DNA from: Acidobacteriota bacterium
GTDB taxonomy: Bacteria > Acidobacteriota > Blastocatellia > Pyrinomonadales > Pyrinomonadaceae
DNA: 29,535 nt
Direction: 5' to 3'
Assembly (NCBI GenBank): GCA_023436495.1
Contig: JAEZIT010000029.1
Location: forward strand, 1 to 29,535
The notes beneath the pieces were generated by a model. It ran no database searches. It was given only the letters and a program-made list of their open reading frames with translations, and was not told the origin of the DNA. The translations under genes were made by a program, and so were the position numbers. Below are positions 1 to 7,883 of this stretch, in pieces (positions within the stretch are counted from its first letter, which is position 1; each line of letters opens with the position of its first letter).

Positions 1-104
1 CTACTCCCCTACTCCCTTACTCCCTTACTCCCTTACTCCCTTACTCCCCTACTCCCCTACTCCCCTACTCCCTTACTCCCTTATTCCCTTACTCCCTTAT
101 TCGC
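1..104. repeat. Octanucleotide tandem repeat (YTACTCCC), about 13 units
   Basis: Thirteen consecutive 8-base units of the form YTACTCCC run from the window edge to within two bases of the stop codon of the EF-G-like gene. The last units vary (TTATTCCC, TTATTCGC). The array probably continues outside the window. On the minus strand, which is the sense strand of the neighbouring gene, it reads GGGAGTAR repeated. That gives regularly spaced GGG tracts with 5-nt loops and matches the G-quadruplex consensus. It would lie in the 3' untranslated RNA of that gene. It is not a CRISPR, since it has no spacers. Confidence 0.9.
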
Positions 105-105
105 C

Positions 106-2211
106 TCAGTCTTCGTCTTCGTGGGCGCGGACGCGGCCGGCGGCTACGGCTTCGTCTACTACCTTTTGGGCGAGGTTATGCGGGAGCGGGTCGTAATGCG
201 AGAACTGCATGTGGTACGAGCCGCGTGCCTGTGTGACGCTGTTCAGCTTCGATTGATAATCGAGCATTTCGGACAGCGGCACTTTTGCCTTGATGACCTG
301 TTGTTTGCCGCGCGTTTCCATGCCGGAGACGCGGCCGCGGCGACTGTTCAGGTCGCCCATGATGTCGCCGGAAACCTCTTGCGGAGCGAAAACCTCGACA
401 TCCATTATCGGTTCGAGCAGCGTGGGTTTCACCTTTTCCATGGCGGCGCGGAACGCTTTGCGGCCGGCTGCCTTGAACGAATGTTCGTCGGAATCGACGG
501 TGTGATAGCTGCCGTCGATCAGAGTGACGCGGAAATCGACGAGCGGGTAACCGGCGACGGCTCCGGTCGAAGCGGCTTCGATGATGCCTTTTTCAACCGC
601 CGGGCGGAAATTCTGCGGGATCGATCCGCCGAAGATCTTGTCGACGAATTCGAAACCGGCCCCGCGTTCGAGCGGTTCGAAAATCACCTTGCAATCGCCG
701 AACTGGCCGCGTCCGCCGGACTGTTTCTTGTGGCGGCCCTGGACCTCGGCCGTTTGGGTGATCGTTTCCTTGTACGGCACCTTCGGCGGGTGCAGATCGA
801 CCTCGACGTGATAACGGTTCCGAAGTTTATCGACGACAGTTTCGATGTGCAGCTGGCCGGAGCCGGAAAGGATGAATTCCTTTGTCTGCGCGTCGCGGTC
901 GAAATGCAGCGAGGGATCTTCTTCGAGAATTTTATGCAGAGCGACGGAGATCTTCTCTTCGTCGTTGCGCGATTTCGGTTCGATGGCGAAGGCGATCGCG
1001 GCTTCGGGGTATTCGACCGGCGGATAGACGACCGGTTTTGCCTTGTCGGAGAGCGTGTCGCCTGTCTGCGTGTCCTTTAATTTAACGACAGCAACGATAT
1101 CGCCGACCTTCGCTTCGTTCACTTTATCGAGCGTTTTGCCTTCGATGACGTGAAGCGCGCCGAGGCGTTCCATCGTATCGCGCGTCGAATTATAGACGGT
1201 CGCATCGGAAGCGACCTTGCCGCTGATGACCTTCATCACATTGATGCGGCCGGCGAACGGGTCGGCGATCGTGCGGAAGACGTATGCCGAGAAAGGTTCG
1301 TCAGGGCTGTATTTGCGCGTGACGCGGTCGCCGGTAAGATCGGGGTTCGAGAAACCGTATTCGGCTTCGTGCGTTGCCGGATTCGGCGCAAATTCGATGA
1401 TGTGGTCGAGCAGGATCTGCAGGCCGACGAGCGTCGTTGAAGAGACGGCGTAAACCGGGCAGAGCTTGCTGTTGGCGATGGCCTTCGCGAGGTTCGGATA
1501 GATGTCCTCTTCGGGCAAGGTGCCGTCGGCAAAATATTTTTCCATCAGCGCGTCGTCGGATTCGGCGACGATCTCGATCAGGCGTTCGCGCGTGCGTTCG
1601 AAAATGTCGCGGCCGGATTCGGGCATCGGGACCTCTTTGGCCTTGCCTTGGTCGTCGAATTCGTAGGCCTTTTGATGGACGACGTCAACGACGCCTTTGA
1701 AATTGGCTTCGGTGCCGATGGGCAGCGTGAACGGAACGATCGACCGGGCAAAGCTGCTGGTGGCGGTTTCGATGGCGTGGCCGAAATCGGAATGCTCTTT
1801 ATCAAGTTTATTAATGACCATGAACCGCGGGAGCATGAATTCGTTAGCGTATTGCCAGGTCTTTTCGGTCTGGACCTCGATGCCGTGGACGCCGTCAACG
1901 ACCACGAGCGCGCAATCGGCGACGCGCAGCGCAGGCCGCGCATGTGCGACGAATGCGGCGTAGCCGGGCGTATCGATCAGATTTATCTTGGTATCTTTGT
2001 ATTCGAGGTGGGCAAAATTGTTGTTGAGCGAAACTTTCCGTTCGATGGAATCTTCGTCGTAATCGGTGATGGCCGTGCCTTCGTCAACCTTTCCCCAGCG
2101 GTGTGAAGAACCGGACACGTGCAACAGGGAACTGACAAACTGCGTTTTACCCGCGTCGCCGTGTCCAATGACAGCCAAATTCCTGATGTTCTCAGTATCG
2201 AATGCTTTCAT
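106..2211 (-). CDS. fusA2: Elongation factor G-like translational GTPase (EF-G2 / FusA2 type)
   Basis: This is a 701-residue translational GTPase. The G1 loop GHGDAGKT is at residues 16–23, the switch II/G3 motif DTPGY at 80–84 and the G4 motif NKLD at 134–137. EF-G domains II–V follow (for example the SGGRGQFGDCKVIFEP stretch of domain IV), and length is normal for EF-G. The catalytic His of canonical EF-G (DTPGH) is Tyr, which I recall as usual in the EF-G2/FusA2 subfamily, so this is probably not the main elongation factor. Its cellular role is unknown; ribosome-associated GTPase activity is inferred from the family. The start was chosen at ATG 2211: an AAGGAG at 2224–2229 is 12 nt from it, while an in-frame TTG at 2220 is only 3 nt away. 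The gene ends beside the G-rich octamer repeat. Confidence 0.93.
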   Translation of the reverse strand: MKAFDTENIRNLAVIGHGDAGKTQFVSSLLHVSGSSHRWGKVDEGTAITDYDEDSIERKVSLNNNFAHLEYKDTKINLIDTPGYAAFVAHARPALRVADCALVVVDGVHGIEVQTEKTWQYANEFMLPRFMVINKLDKEHSDFGHAIETATSSFARSIVPFTLPIGTEANFKGVVDVVHQKAYEFDDQGKAKEVPMPESGRDIFERTRERLIEIVAESDDALMEKYFADGTLPEEDIYPNLAKAIANSKLCPVYAVSSTTLVGLQILLDHIIEFAPNPATHEAEYGFSNPDLTGDRVTRKYSPDEPFSAYVFRTIADPFAGRINVMKVISGKVASDATVYNSTRDTMERLGALHVIEGKTLDKVNEAKVGDIVAVVKLKDTQTGDTLSDKAKPVVYPPVEYPEAAIAFAIEPKSRNDEEKISVALHKILEEDPSLHFDRDAQTKEFILSGSGQLHIETVVDKLRNRYHVEVDLHPPKVPYKETITQTAEVQGRHKKQSGGRGQFGDCKVIFEPLERGAGFEFVDKIFGGSIPQNFRPAVEKGIIEAASTGAVAGYPLVDFRVTLIDGSYHTVDSDEHSFKAAGRKAFRAAMEKVKPTLLEPIMDVEVFAPQEVSGDIMGDLNSRRGRVSGMETRGKQQVIKAKVPLSEMLDYQSKLNSVTQARGSYHMQFSHYDPLPHNLAQKVVDEAVAAGRVRAHEDED

Positions 2212-2406
2212 TTTCGGCAAGATCTCCTTATCAATAGGTTTTTTACGCTTCAGGTTTCAGGTCCGCGAATCGAAAAGAGGCGGGAATTCGAGGACGGGAA
2301 ATCGAAACTCGCAACGAAAAAGTGTTGGTAAGAATTTAATTTATCCGAGTTTTAAGGAGATAGCAAGAGGATCATAAAAGCGTTAAGAGACGGGGCGGGA
2401 AACAAT

Positions 2407-2437
2407 TTGGCTGCCGGCGAAAAAGTAGTGATATAAT
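2407..2437 (+). promoter_or_regulatory. Candidate promoter with no obvious gene behind it
   Basis: A perfect TATAAT lies at 2432–2437, with a TTGGCT 19 nt upstream (2407–2412; the spacer is long). A strong purine-rich GGAGGAGAGGAG follows at 2468–2479. A GTG at 2486 opens a reading frame of only about 29 codons, which runs into the REP hairpins. It may drive the TPR gene at 2902 with a long leader, or be left over from a lost gene. Confidence 0.3.
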
Positions 2438-2512
2438 CGCGAAAACCGTGGCGGAAAGGGTTTAGCCGGAGGAGAGGAGTGGATCGTGCGTGGCCTAGTT
2501 TTAGGAGTTGTT

Positions 2513-2811
2513 CCGAGCTTTAGCTCGGGGATAAAGCGTCAACATCGACCTTTTATAAATTGCCCCGAGCTTTAGCTCGGGGGTATAAGCATCAACATTG
2601 GCCGGGCTTTAGCCCAATTTGGCTGAAGCCAAGAAGAGTTCGGCTAAAGCCGGGGCGTTTGTTGGGCGGTGACCACGGGCTGAAGCCCGTGGCAATTTAT
2701 AAAGAGGAACCTATGTAACGCGGACCGGTGGTCTGCGATGTGTGAGCGGAGGTTTGTTGGGGCATTATGCGGGCCCATCGGCTGCGGGGTGCGACGGACC
2801 AGCGTCCGTCG
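2513..2811. repeat. REP/BIME-like cluster of short palindromes
   Basis: The gene-free stretch 2212–2901 holds at least seven short hairpins. They are CCGAGC-TTTA-GCTCGG (2513–2528), CCCCGAGC-TTTA-GCTCGGGG (2563–2582), GGGC-TTTA-GCCC (2604–2615), TTGGC-TGAA-GCCAA (2619–2632), CGGC-TAAA-GCCG (2641–2652), CCACGGGC-TGAA-GCCCGTGG (2673–2692), and two GGACC-type stems (2719–2737; 2792–2811). The first two, with their right flanks, form a direct repeat of period about 52. The stem at 2673 with its flank CAATTTATAAAG is an inverted copy of the second unit and its left flank, as in BIMEs. No transposase lies here. I see nothing else in 2212–2512 beyond the EF-G gene's RBS and the candidate promoter. 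Confidence 0.8.
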
Positions 2812-2901
2812 TACATTTGGCGGCGGGCAAAAAGCATTGTGGGGTGCGTCTATTAGGTGTTCCCGGATTCGCGGGGTGTGCGGCGGGGCCAAATAAACAT
2901 T

Positions 2902-4752
2902 ATGAATAGTGGAACTAAATTTCGCAGAAGCGGAACGGCGGCGGTGCTTGCGGCGGCGATCTGTGTCGGCGGTGTTTTGCCGGCGAGCGGGCAGGACCTG
3001 GTCGCGGTGAGCGATATTACGGGCGGTTCGAGCGTTTTCGTTTTCCGCGGAAACTCGCGTTCGGCTCCGAAACGCTATACGCCGGCGACGCGTTCGAGGC
3101 GCACGAAAACGCAGCGAATAGAGACGGCGAACAAGATCAACCGGCAGTATGTGGCGTTGGCAAAGGTGGCTCCGAGGCGTCAGCGTACGCAGGCGGTCGA
3201 TCCTGAGAACCTGCCGATACAGGTGCGGACGATGCCTAAGGACCAGGCCGCGAGGCTGTTTGCGGGCGTCGGCGAATATTATATCGACAAATCAGATCCC
3301 GATAATGCGATCAGCTTTTTCCGCGAGGCAAATGTGATGGACCCGGCGTATAAGATCGCGCAGACGGGTTTGAGCGAAGCTCTTTCGCTGAAGGGAAATG
3401 ACCTGCTGCAGAAAACCGACGGCGCACGGCTGGCGAAACCGTTCTTCGATGAGGCGGTGAAATTCAATCCGCTGAACGCCGCGGCATATTACGGCCTGGC
3501 GGAAGTTTTCGCGGACGCGGAATCGGACAAGGACGCGCTGGCAAATTACGAAAAGGCTCTGCAGTATGACAAGGACCTGACGGAGATCTATGTACCGCTC
3601 GGCATCCTGTATTACCAGGCGGGCGAGATCGCGAAGGCAGACGAGGTGCTGACGAAGGCGCTGCCGGTTTCGACGGACAGTGCGGAGCTGCATTATTTCG
3701 TCGGGCTGATCCGGTATTCGCAGAACAGGAATCAGGAAGCGCTGGCACAATTCCAAAAGGCGAAGGAACTCGACCCGGATTACGCAGAGGCGTATTTCTA
3801 TGCGGGCGAGACGCTTGACCGGCTGGAGCGTGAGAAGGAGTCGATCCCCGAATATCAGAAGGCGATCACGCTCAAAAATAACTATTTCGACGCGTGGAAC
3901 GCGCTCGGGTCGACGTATTTCGAAATGGGCAATTACGCGGAAGCGATCAATGCGTATAAACAGGCGGTAAGGCTGAAGAACGACAATATCGCGGCGTATA
4001 TCAACCTGGGCGATGCGTACCGGCTGAGCGGTCTGCCGAACAGCTATAACGACGCGGAGGCGAATTACAATTTGGCGGCGACGTTCTTCGAACGGCAGCC
4101 TGATTATCCGCGAACGGACGCGGCGGATGTTTATAACAAGGCAGGTTTCGTCATCGCGAAACAGTGCGAGATAAACATGCGTCGGGCGGTGCCGTGCCGA
4201 TGGGAAGCGGCCATCAAAAATTTGGAAAAGGCGGTCGCGATCAGCCAGAGCACGGTCGATCAGGCTAACCTCGGGTGGGCGTACTGGAACGCGGCACGCA
4301 GCGACATGTACGACAAAAAGGACGCCGAGAGCCGGGCAAAGCTGTTGAAGGCGCGCGATTACCTGCAGAAGGCGGTCGATTCGAATCCGCAGTATTTGGA
4401 AGGCCCGCTGCTGAACTTGGGGATGACATATTCGGACCTGGGGGATTATCAGGGCGCGATCGATGCGTTGAAGAAGGTGGTCAAGAAGGAGCCGAACTGG
4501 GCGTTCGCGCTGAACGAATTGGGCATCGCTTACCGGCGTAACAACAATTTGAAGGACGCGTCGGAGCAATTCAAGAAAGCGATAGCGCAGGACAAGAATT
4601 TCGCGGCGGCCTACTATAATCTGGGCGAAGCGGAATTTAAGAACGGCAACCTAGGCGAAGCGAAGAAGGCGCACGAAACGCTTAAGAAAATGGGCCGACG
4701 CGACCTGACGGCGCGATTGGAGGTCGTGACCGGCGGTGCCGTCCTGAGGTAA
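2902..4752 (+). CDS. Secreted TPR-repeat protein, paralogue 1
   Basis: This is a 616-residue protein with a signal peptide (KFRR n-region, hydrophobic core at about residues 11–27, likely cleavage around ASG-Q at 28–31). The segment QDLVAVSDITGGSSVFVFR (31–49) follows and is nearly identical to the same region of the paralogue at 6000. After a basic linker (about 50–110) come roughly ten TPR units to the C-terminus, with typical spacing and motifs such as AYYGLAEV, AYINLGDAY and AYYNLGEAEF. TPRs mediate protein–protein contacts; the partner and process are unknown. The start at ATG 2902 was preferred over GTG 2857 because it places the signal peptide at the N-terminus; no strong ribosome binding site is visible. 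The stop is 30 bp before the conservative murB start and in the same frame. Periplasmic or secreted location is inferred. Confidence 0.85.
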   Translation: MNSGTKFRRSGTAAVLAAAICVGGVLPASGQDLVAVSDITGGSSVFVFRGNSRSAPKRYTPATRSRRTKTQRIETANKINRQYVALAKVAPRRQRTQAVDPENLPIQVRTMPKDQAARLFAGVGEYYIDKSDPDNAISFFREANVMDPAYKIAQTGLSEALSLKGNDLLQKTDGARLAKPFFDEAVKFNPLNAAAYYGLAEVFADAESDKDALANYEKALQYDKDLTEIYVPLGILYYQAGEIAKADEVLTKALPVSTDSAELHYFVGLIRYSQNRNQEALAQFQKAKELDPDYAEAYFYAGETLDRLEREKESIPEYQKAITLKNNYFDAWNALGSTYFEMGNYAEAINAYKQAVRLKNDNIAAYINLGDAYRLSGLPNSYNDAEANYNLAATFFERQPDYPRTDAADVYNKAGFVIAKQCEINMRRAVPCRWEAAIKNLEKAVAISQSTVDQANLGWAYWNAARSDMYDKKDAESRAKLLKARDYLQKAVDSNPQYLEGPLLNLGMTYSDLGDYQGAIDALKKVVKKEPNWAFALNELGIAYRRNNNLKDASEQFKKAIAQDKNFAAAYYNLGEAEFKNGNLGEAKKAHETLKKMGRRDLTARLEVVTGGAVLR

Positions 4753-4782
4753 CCGGCCCTGGCGATCGAGATACAGGAAAAC

Positions 4783-5904
4783 GTGGCGCTGGCGCCGCTG
4801 ACGACTTTGAACGTCGGCGGGCCGGCGCTTTTTTTCGTGCGGGCGGAAACCGAAGAGCAGGTCGCGGAAGCGGTGGAATTTGCGGCGCGTCGCGGATTGG
4901 AACTGTTCGTGCTCGGCGGCGGGAGCAACGTCGTTGTTTCCGATGACGGGTTTGATGGGCTGGTGCTGAATTTGGTCTTGAGGCCGGGAAGCCGGGAAAT
5001 CGTCCGTTGGGAAGCAGGGACCACAGAAGACACGAAAGAAGAAATCAAAGACGAGAACGGGTCCACGAAAGACACGAAAGAAGAAATCGAAACAAAAGAA
5101 ATAAAAGAAGAAAAGAGCGTTAGGATCGTTGTGCCGGCGGGAGCGAGCTGGGATGGGTTTGTGGAATATTGCGTTGCGAACGGACTGGCGGGTGTCGAGT
5201 GTATGAGCGGCATACCGGGTTCGGTCGGCGGGACGCCGGTGCAGAATGTCGGGGCGTATGGGCAGGAAGTTTCCGAGACGATCGAATACGTCAGGTGTTT
5301 TGACAGGCAGGCGAACGGGTTCGTGACGCTCGGGAATGCGGAGTGCGGTTTTTCTTACCGACGGAGCATTTTCAATTCGACGCATCGCGGGCGGTACATT
5401 GTGGTGTCGGTCGCGTACAGGCTGTTGCCGGGCGGCCGGCCGAAAATAGTTTACAAGGACCTGATCGAGCATTTTCAGGGCCGCGAGCCTTCGCTGCGGG
5501 ACACGCGCGAGGCGGTTATCGCGATTCGCCGGGCGAAATCGATGGTGATCGACGACGGCGACCCGAACAGGCGGAGCGCGGGTTCGTTCTTCAAAAACCC
5601 GATCGTCGCGATGGAAAAGCTGACCGAAATCCGCGAAAAGAACGCGTTAGATGATGTGCCGCATTTTCCGGCGGGCGACGGCAGGGCCAAGATACCGGCG
5701 GCGTGGCTGATCGAACGCGCGGGGTTTCGAAAAGGCCACCGAATGGGCAATGCCGGGATCTCGACAAAGCATTCGCTGGCGCTGGTAAATAACGGCGGTG
5801 CGACAGCTTCGGAGATTATCGAATTAAAGAATGCGATACAAGTGGCGGTGGAGGACAAATTCGGGATCGGGCTCGAACCGGAGCCCATCTTTGTAGGGTT
5901 TTGA
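4783..5904 (+). CDS. murB: UDP-N-acetylenolpyruvoylglucosamine reductase (MurB) with a Lys/Glu-rich insertion
   Basis: MurB reduces UDP-GlcNAc-enolpyruvate to UDP-MurNAc in the cytoplasm, using FAD and NADPH. Family signatures are PLTTLNVGGPA (5–15), the FAD-binding LGGGSNVVVSDDGFDG (44–59), SGIPGSVGGTPVQNVGAYG (142–160), SYRRSIF (191–197) with its likely active-site Tyr/Arg, RSAGSFFKNP (264–273) with the catalytic Ser, and EPEPIF near the C-terminus. Residues of about 76–112 are a charged, repetitive insertion absent from usual MurB and encoded by a 42-bp duplicated DNA unit. The GTG at 4783 is the first standard start. However, conserved family sequence (IEIQENVALAPLTT) continues upstream in frame to the preceding TAA. 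A CTG at 4759 sits 8 nt after GAGGT (4746–4750), so the true start may be that CTG. The gene lies between the two TPR paralogues. Confidence 0.92.
   Translation: MALAPLTTLNVGGPALFFVRAETEEQVAEAVEFAARRGLELFVLGGGSNVVVSDDGFDGLVLNLVLRPGSREIVRWEAGTTEDTKEEIKDENGSTKDTKEEIETKEIKEEKSVRIVVPAGASWDGFVEYCVANGLAGVECMSGIPGSVGGTPVQNVGAYGQEVSETIEYVRCFDRQANGFVTLGNAECGFSYRRSIFNSTHRGRYIVVSVAYRLLPGGRPKIVYKDLIEHFQGREPSLRDTREAVIAIRRAKSMVIDDGDPNRRSAGSFFKNPIVAMEKLTEIREKNALDDVPHFPAGDGRAKIPAAWLIERAGFRKGHRMGNAGISTKHSLALVNNGGATASEIIELKNAIQVAVEDKFGIGLEPEPIFVGF
5021..5104 (+). repeat. In-frame 42-bp duplicated purine-rich repeat inside murB
   Basis: Two adjacent 42-base units (5021–5062 and 5063–5104) share an almost identical first 29 bases starting CCAC and containing GACACGAAAGAAGAAATC. 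They encode TEDTKEEIKDENGS and TKDTKEEIETKEIK. The purine-rich CCACRRARGACACGAAAG style resembles short dispersed intergenic repeats of the 'accacagaggacacagagg' kind seen in several phyla. Because 42 is a multiple of three, the murB frame is kept. Confidence 0.75.
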
Positions 5905-5923
5905 CGCGGCGGCAAAAAATCCC

Positions 5924-5951
5924 TTCGCAAAGCGTCTTTCATTGGTATAAT
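5924..5951 (+). promoter_or_regulatory. Candidate promoter for TPR paralogue 2
   Basis: A perfect TATAAT is at 5946–5951, preceded by a weak TTCGCA at 5924–5929 (spacer 16). A small inverted repeat GAGAG/CTCTC (5953–5969) lies just after the expected start of transcription. The following gene begins at 6000, with AAGGG 10 nt before its ATG. Confidence 0.5.
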
Positions 5952-5999
5952 TGAGAGTCTGTTTCTCTCATTCCTACATTCAATAAGGGCAGATCATCT

Positions 6000-7844
6000 A
6001 TGTTTTACAAGCATCACGCAGCCAGATCTTTATTTTCTTCGGCGATCATATTTTCGATAGTAATTTCGGGCCTGGCGGTTTTTCCGCAGGACCTTGTGGC
6101 TTCGGACGACATTACGGCCGGGTCGAGCGTCTTCGTTTTCAGAAAATCGAAGAAACAGCCGCAGACGAAGGCCGGAGCGGGTCTGTCGTTCGCATCGGCG
6201 GGCGGCGGCAACGTTGCGTCGTATCGAGCACGCGGCGGAAAAAGTAAAGTGAACACGCAGATCGCGGCGAACCGTAAACGCAGATCGGCACAGAGAGGCT
6301 CGGTAAGGCCGACGGTCGCGCAATCACGCACACAGCAGAGGCAGAACGCAAAGCTCGCGCTGTCGAACACGCAGACGGCAAAGGGCGACGAGGCGCTTGC
6401 GAATGAGCAGTACGAAGAGGCGGCCGCGGCATATCGCGAGGCGTTGAAAAACAACCCGCGGAACGCGAAGGCGACGGAAGGCCTGAGCGATGCATTGACC
6501 GGCCAGGGAATGGCCGCGGCGGGCGAGACCAACAGCCAGGCGGCGCTGCCGTTTTTGACGGAAGCCGTAAAGCTCGACCCGAAGAACGCGGACGCGTTCG
6601 CAAAATTGGGCGAGATCTATGACGCGAACGACCTGCCGGAACAGGCCGCTCCGAATTACGAAAAAGCATTGGCGGCGGACCCGAAGATGACGAGCGTCCA
6701 CGCGCCGCTCGGGCTTGCGTACGTGAAAGCGGGCGAGATCGCCAAGGCCGAAGAACAGCTTGCGAAGGCGGACGCGGCGGGTATCGACAGCGGGGATACG
6801 CATTACCTGCGCGGCCTGATCATGCTGAAACAGAACAAGAATGCCGAGGCGCTGGTGGCGTTTGAAAAGACGGTACAGATCGACCCGGAAAATACTTCGG
6901 CAAGCTATTACAGAGCGGTCGCGCATGAGCGCGTCGGGCAGGAAGACCAGAGCGTCGCGGGATATAAGAAGATCACGGAGACGAATCCGGAATTTGCTCC
7001 GGCGTGGTTCGATCTTGGCGTAACCTATTATAACAAGGGCGATTACAAGAACGCCGAAGTCGCGTATCAAGAAGCGATAAAGGCCGACCCCGAGAACGCG
7101 CAGGCTCATGCGAATCTGGCGAGCACGTACCGCCAGCAGGAACGCTACGCGGAAGCGAACGCGGAATACAAACTCGCGGCGGACAAGGGAATGAAGGACC
7201 CGGATATGTACAGCGAGTGGGGTTTCTGCCTTGGCAAAACCAACGAATGGGACAAATCGGTGGCACGGCTCGAGACGGCCGAAGAGATGAGCCCGACGGC
7301 GATCGATCAGTCAAACGTGGGCTGGGCGTATTACAACGCGGCACAGGTCGATAAGCAGAACAAGGATGACGATGCCGCGGCGGAAAAACTGACGGCGGCG
7401 AAAACGAACCTCGAGGAAGCGACGCAAAAGGACCCGAAACTCGACGCGGCGTATATGAACCTCGGGGCAACGAACAACGCGATGGGCGATCACGAAGCGG
7501 CGGTCGCGGCGCTGGAAGTCGCATTGCAGCTACATAACGATTGGGTAATAGCACTGAATCAATTGGGTGTCGGGCAGCGCGGAATGAATAACATGACGGC
7601 GGCGCTCAGCACGTTCAACCGCGTGGTGACGCTGGACGGAAACAACGTTCCGGGACTGTTCAACCTCGGGTCAACGCAGTATGCCACCGGCGACAAGAAA
7701 GGCGCGAAAAAGACGCAGGACAGGCTGAAAAAGCTGAACCCGGCCCTGGCGGAACAGCTTGGAAATATAATCGCGGGCAGGCTCGTCGATGAAGGCACAC
7801 GGCAGATCAGGAAACGGATCAAGATACCGGGACTGCCGTTCTAG
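6000..7844 (+). CDS. Secreted TPR-repeat protein, paralogue 2
   Basis: This is a 614-residue protein with an N-terminal signal peptide (hydrophobic core at about residues 11–28, predicted cleavage near FPQ). Next comes QDLVASDDITAGSSVFVFR (30–48), shared with the paralogue at 2902. A basic, low-complexity linker (about 49–115) follows, then about ten TPR units (for example AFAKLGEIYD, AWFDLGVTYYNKGDY, AHANLASTYRQQERY, AYMNLGATNNAMGDH). The last segment ends in a basic stretch (RQIRKRIKIPGLPF). Both paralogues also share the order of TPRs, including a WAYYNAAQ/WAYWNAAR unit late in the protein, so they look like products of a duplication with murB in between. Function is unknown; a scaffold role outside the cytoplasm is an inference. 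It has its own candidate promoter and ends at a hairpin shared with the convergent gene. Confidence 0.85.
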   Translation: MFYKHHAARSLFSSAIIFSIVISGLAVFPQDLVASDDITAGSSVFVFRKSKKQPQTKAGAGLSFASAGGGNVASYRARGGKSKVNTQIAANRKRRSAQRGSVRPTVAQSRTQQRQNAKLALSNTQTAKGDEALANEQYEEAAAAYREALKNNPRNAKATEGLSDALTGQGMAAAGETNSQAALPFLTEAVKLDPKNADAFAKLGEIYDANDLPEQAAPNYEKALAADPKMTSVHAPLGLAYVKAGEIAKAEEQLAKADAAGIDSGDTHYLRGLIMLKQNKNAEALVAFEKTVQIDPENTSASYYRAVAHERVGQEDQSVAGYKKITETNPEFAPAWFDLGVTYYNKGDYKNAEVAYQEAIKADPENAQAHANLASTYRQQERYAEANAEYKLAADKGMKDPDMYSEWGFCLGKTNEWDKSVARLETAEEMSPTAIDQSNVGWAYYNAAQVDKQNKDDDAAAEKLTAAKTNLEEATQKDPKLDAAYMNLGATNNAMGDHEAAVAALEVALQLHNDWVIALNQLGVGQRGMNNMTAALSTFNRVVTLDGNNVPGLFNLGSTQYATGDKKGAKKTQDRLKKLNPALAEQLGNIIAGRLVDEGTRQIRKRIKIPGLPF

Positions 7845-7855
7845 AAATGAGATAC

Positions 7856-7883
7856 GCTGAGCGGCTAAACTAGGCCGCTCAGC
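7856..7883. terminator. Bidirectional hairpin between convergent genes
   Basis: A perfect 10-bp stem GCTGAGCGGC / GCCGCTCAGC with an 8-nt loop lies 11 nt after the TPR stop codon. It includes the last codons and stop of the minus-strand nuclease-family gene. The flanking T-runs are weak (TCTTTAA on the plus side), so it may work with Rho or mainly protect 3' ends. Confidence 0.6.

Noticed and set aside
1..104. CRISPR array
   Set aside because: Units are 8 bases, contiguous, with no spacers and no cas genes in the window.
3292..4569. 425-codon open frame on the minus strand opposite the first TPR gene
   Set aside because: Its composition (Arg/Ile/Leu/Val-rich, no domain) is that of an antisense shadow of repeated TPR codons; the plus-strand gene has a signal peptide and clear TPRs.
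5901..5906. TTGACG as -35 box of the second TPR gene
   Set aside because: It is 39 nt from TATAAT, too far for one promoter, and contains the murB stop codon.
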